Shown here: one piece after another, positions 62,265 to 64,000 of the stretch
Layout of the letters: every line of letters begins with the position of its first letter
How positions within the stretch are numbered: the stretch's first letter is position 1
DNA from: an uncultured Rhodanobacteraceae bacterium
GTDB taxonomy: Bacteria; Pseudomonadota; Gammaproteobacteria; Xanthomonadales; SZUA-5
Assembly (NCBI GenBank): GCA_937928755.1
Contig: CALEZI010000058.1
Span: forward strand, 1-64,000
DNA: 64,000 nt
Direction of reading: 5' to 3'
The notes under the pieces: generated by a model
The model's database searches: none
What the model was told of the DNA's origin: nothing
Seen by the model: only the letters and a program-made list of their open reading frames with translations
Position numbers and translations under genes: made by a program

Positions 62265-64000
62265 TCAGCGCGATCCGTCGTGCCCCGGTGTGGCGCGCGC
62301 GGGTATCGGCTGCGCCGGCGGCTGCGTGACCGGCGCCTGCTCCAGCTTGCGCTTCAGGTGGTCGATCGCGGCCTGCAACTGGGCGTCGCCGCCGTTGGCG
62401 GTCGCGTACGGCGGATTGTCGACTTCGATGTCCGGCGCCACGCCGTTGCCCTCGATCAGCCAGCGCCCCTGGGCATCGAACTGGCCGAACTCGGCGATCC
62501 GCGCGCTGCCCTTGTCGAGCAGCGTATTGCGGTCCGACAGCCAGATCCCGGCACCGGCCGTGCGCATGCCGATCACCGGCGCCAGTCCCAACGCCTTGAT
62601 GCCGGCAGCGAAGGTCTCGCCATCGGAATAGGTGAACTGGTCGGCGAGCACGACCAGATGGCCGCGGAAGCTCTGCTGCTGGTTCCAGAACGGCGTGGTG
62701 TCGGGCGGTTGCCAGAACGCCCAGGCGCGGCGCATCAGCCGGTCGATGACCCAGCTGTCGATATTGCCGCCGCGGTTGCGCCGCACATCGACGATCAGCC
62801 CGTCGCGATCGATCTGCGCATAGAAATCGCGCACGAAGCCGGCCATGTCGCCGGGTCCCATCGCGCGCAGGTGCAGATAGCCGATGCGCCCGTCGCCAGC
62901 GCGCGCGACTTCCTCGGTGCGGCCCTGCACCCAGTCGCCGTAACGCAGCTGGGTTTCGCGATCGAGCGCCACCGGCACCACCACAGTGCGGTGCGCGGCT
63001 GCACTGCCGCGCTTGAGCGTCAGCAGCACCTGCTGACCCGCCTGCTGGCGCAGCGCGCGGGCAACGTCGCCGGTGCTGCGGATCGCCCGGCCGTTGATCG
63101 CTTCGATCAGGTCGCCCTCGCGCGCATCGACGCCGCTCTGCTGCAGCGGCGCGCGTTCGCTCGGCAATTCGGGATCGGTACGGTAGATCTGCGCGATACG
63201 CACGCCCTGCCCGTCCGCGTCGAGGCGCGCGCCGAGAAACGCCGGCACCGGCGCGTCGGCATCCTTGCGCAGATCGCCGCCACGCACCTGCGAGTGCAGG
63301 ATGCCAAGCTCGGCCGACATCTGCGCCAGCAGATCGTCGAGATCAGCGCGATCCGCCACGCGCGGCAACAAGGCCGCAAAGCGCTGGCGCACGGCCGGCC
63401 AGTCCTGGCCACGCATGTTGGGATCGAAGGAGAACTGCTGGTGCATGCGCCCGGCGTCGGCGAACATCTGGCGCCATTCGGCCACCGGATCGACCTCGAT
63501 CGCCCAGTCGCCGACACGCACCAGCGCGCTGTCGAGCTTCTCCGGCAGCTTGGCGACTGCATCGAGCAGGTAGATCTCGCCAACCGCGCCACCGCCTTTG
63601 TCCTTGGCCAGCAACAGGCGCTTGCCGTCGGCCGACAGCGCGAAGGCGAGCACACTGTCGCTCAGCAACTCCAGCTTCGGCGCTTCGCCATCGACCGCCA
63701 GTACCGACACCCGCGCCGTCGAATTGGCTGCGCTGTCGCGATCCACCAGGTACAGGCGCTCGGCGTGCACCGCCAGCGCCTCGTAGTTGCCGGCCGCCAC
63801 CGGGACTTCGAACAGACGCTGGGCGAGGCCGTCAAAGTTGATGGCGGGAAGTTTGGCGGCGGGCGATGCTGTTTCCTTCTTGTTCGATGGAGAACGTCCA
63901 GACGAGTCTGGACCCAGCAAAGCCCCAGTCGTGTCTGCACCTGCAGCAGCCAGCTCATCTCTTGGCGCAAACGGAAAGCGCAACCCGGGCTGCAGCGCCA
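62265..64000 (-). CDS. Tricorn-like S41 protease, C-terminal part
   Basis: The frame is open to the window edge, so the N-terminal part is missing. The visible 578 codons hold the end of a beta-propeller (YEALAVHAERLYLVDRD, FALSADGKRLLLAKD), a helical C1 domain with the histidine in LGILHSQVRGGD, a PDZ domain (GVDAREGDLIEAINGRAIRS) and the S41 core with IVDVRRNRGGN and the serine in ADQFTYSDGETFAAG, then EGNGVAPDIEVDNPPY. In tricorn the position two before the histidine is serine; here it is isoleucine-leucine-His. A palindromic repeat (63896-63913) is inserted in frame in a linker, encoding GPDSSGRSP. Ends with a Pro-rich tail. Confidence 0.9.
   Translation of the reverse strand, partial: ALQPGLRFPFAPRDELAAAGADTTGALLGPDSSGRSPSNKKETASPAAKLPAINFDGLAQRLFEVPVAAGNYEALAVHAERLYLVDRDSAANSTARVSVLAVDGEAPKLELLSDSVLAFALSADGKRLLLAKDKGGGAVGEIYLLDAVAKLPEKLDSALVRVGDWAIEVDPVAEWRQMFADAGRMHQQFSFDPNMRGQDWPAVRQRFAALLPRVADRADLDDLLAQMSAELGILHSQVRGGDLRKDADAPVPAFLGARLDADGQGVRIAQIYRTDPELPSERAPLQQSGVDAREGDLIEAINGRAIRSTGDVARALRQQAGQQVLLTLKRGSAAAHRTVVVPVALDRETQLRYGDWVQGRTEEVARAGDGRIGYLHLRAMGPGDMAGFVRDFYAQIDRDGLIVDVRRNRGGNIDSWVIDRLMRRAWAFWQPPDTTPFWNQQQSFRGHLVVLADQFTYSDGETFAAGIKALGLAPVIGMRTAGAGIWLSDRNTLLDKGSARIAEFGQFDAQGRWLIEGNGVAPDIEVDNPPYATANGGDAQLQAAIDHLKRKLEQAPVTQPPAQPIPARATPGHDGSR

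Overview
The window is GC-rich, densely coded DNA from what looks like a gammaproteobacterium of the Xanthomonadales/Lysobacterales type. This rests on gene content: UPF0149 followed by pepP, RegB/RegA, an OprC-like copper receptor, many TonB receptors and secreted proteins, and intergenic gaps full of hairpin repeats. It is an inference, since no rRNA or tRNA gene was seen. Both ends cut through genes: adhC at the left and a tricorn-type protease at the right.

Region by region. 0-7.3 kb: formaldehyde detoxification (adhC-fghA), a secreted TPR/ankyrin protein, an Old-Yellow-Enzyme reductase and a copper TonB receptor. 7.9-11.8 kb: a compact cassette of phosphopantetheinyl transferase, a carrier protein with a signal peptide and a long acidic linker, an FkbH-like glyceryl-ACP synthase and an FkbI-like acyl-CoA dehydrogenase. 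This resembles the hydroxymalonyl-ACP pathway, but no polyketide synthase is present. 12-15.4 kb: a decayed permease, a 205-bp tandem duplication and a 14-repeat RCC1-like secreted protein. 15.9-22.2 kb: a lower-GC, defence-like island with a nuclease-kinase-unknown operon, a PIN-like protein, an unknown gene, and a nucleotidyltransferase gene broken by a 235-bp miniature transposon. 22.3-29.4 kb: TonB receptor, PepSY membrane protein, RegBA redox two-component system and an exported Mn-type superoxide dismutase. 29.4-32.1 kb: a zrgA-like zinc locus with an ABC transporter and a Zur-like operator. 32.2-37 kb: an HxlR regulator divergent from a VOC/VOC/DUF1428 operon, a CAP-like secreted protein, a lipoprotein and a hydrolase. 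37.4-45.5 kb: katG with an OxyR-like site, a GGDEF/EAL protein, and UPF0149-pepP-DUF2784. 46-50.5 kb: an SPFH/ribbon-helix-helix/hydrolase group, a TPR membrane protein and a phytase-like lipoprotein. 51-64 kb: a GH44 glucanase, a three-gene chain (CSLREA beta-helix protein, small unknown, hybrid sensor/AraC regulator), and the tricorn-like protease.

Three themes recur. First, four unrelated secreted proteins, plus one decayed remnant, share a short C-terminal tail ending in FE or GFE(LDE), which may be an undescribed sorting tag. Second, a composite repeat family (a near-perfect 35-bp-arm hairpin plus a segment with GGACGCAAA repeats) occurs five times, with base-pair covariation in the hairpin, and provides or abuts the ends of genes. 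Third, redox, metal and oxidative-stress functions are abundant (RegBA, SOD, KatG, zinc, copper and iron uptake).
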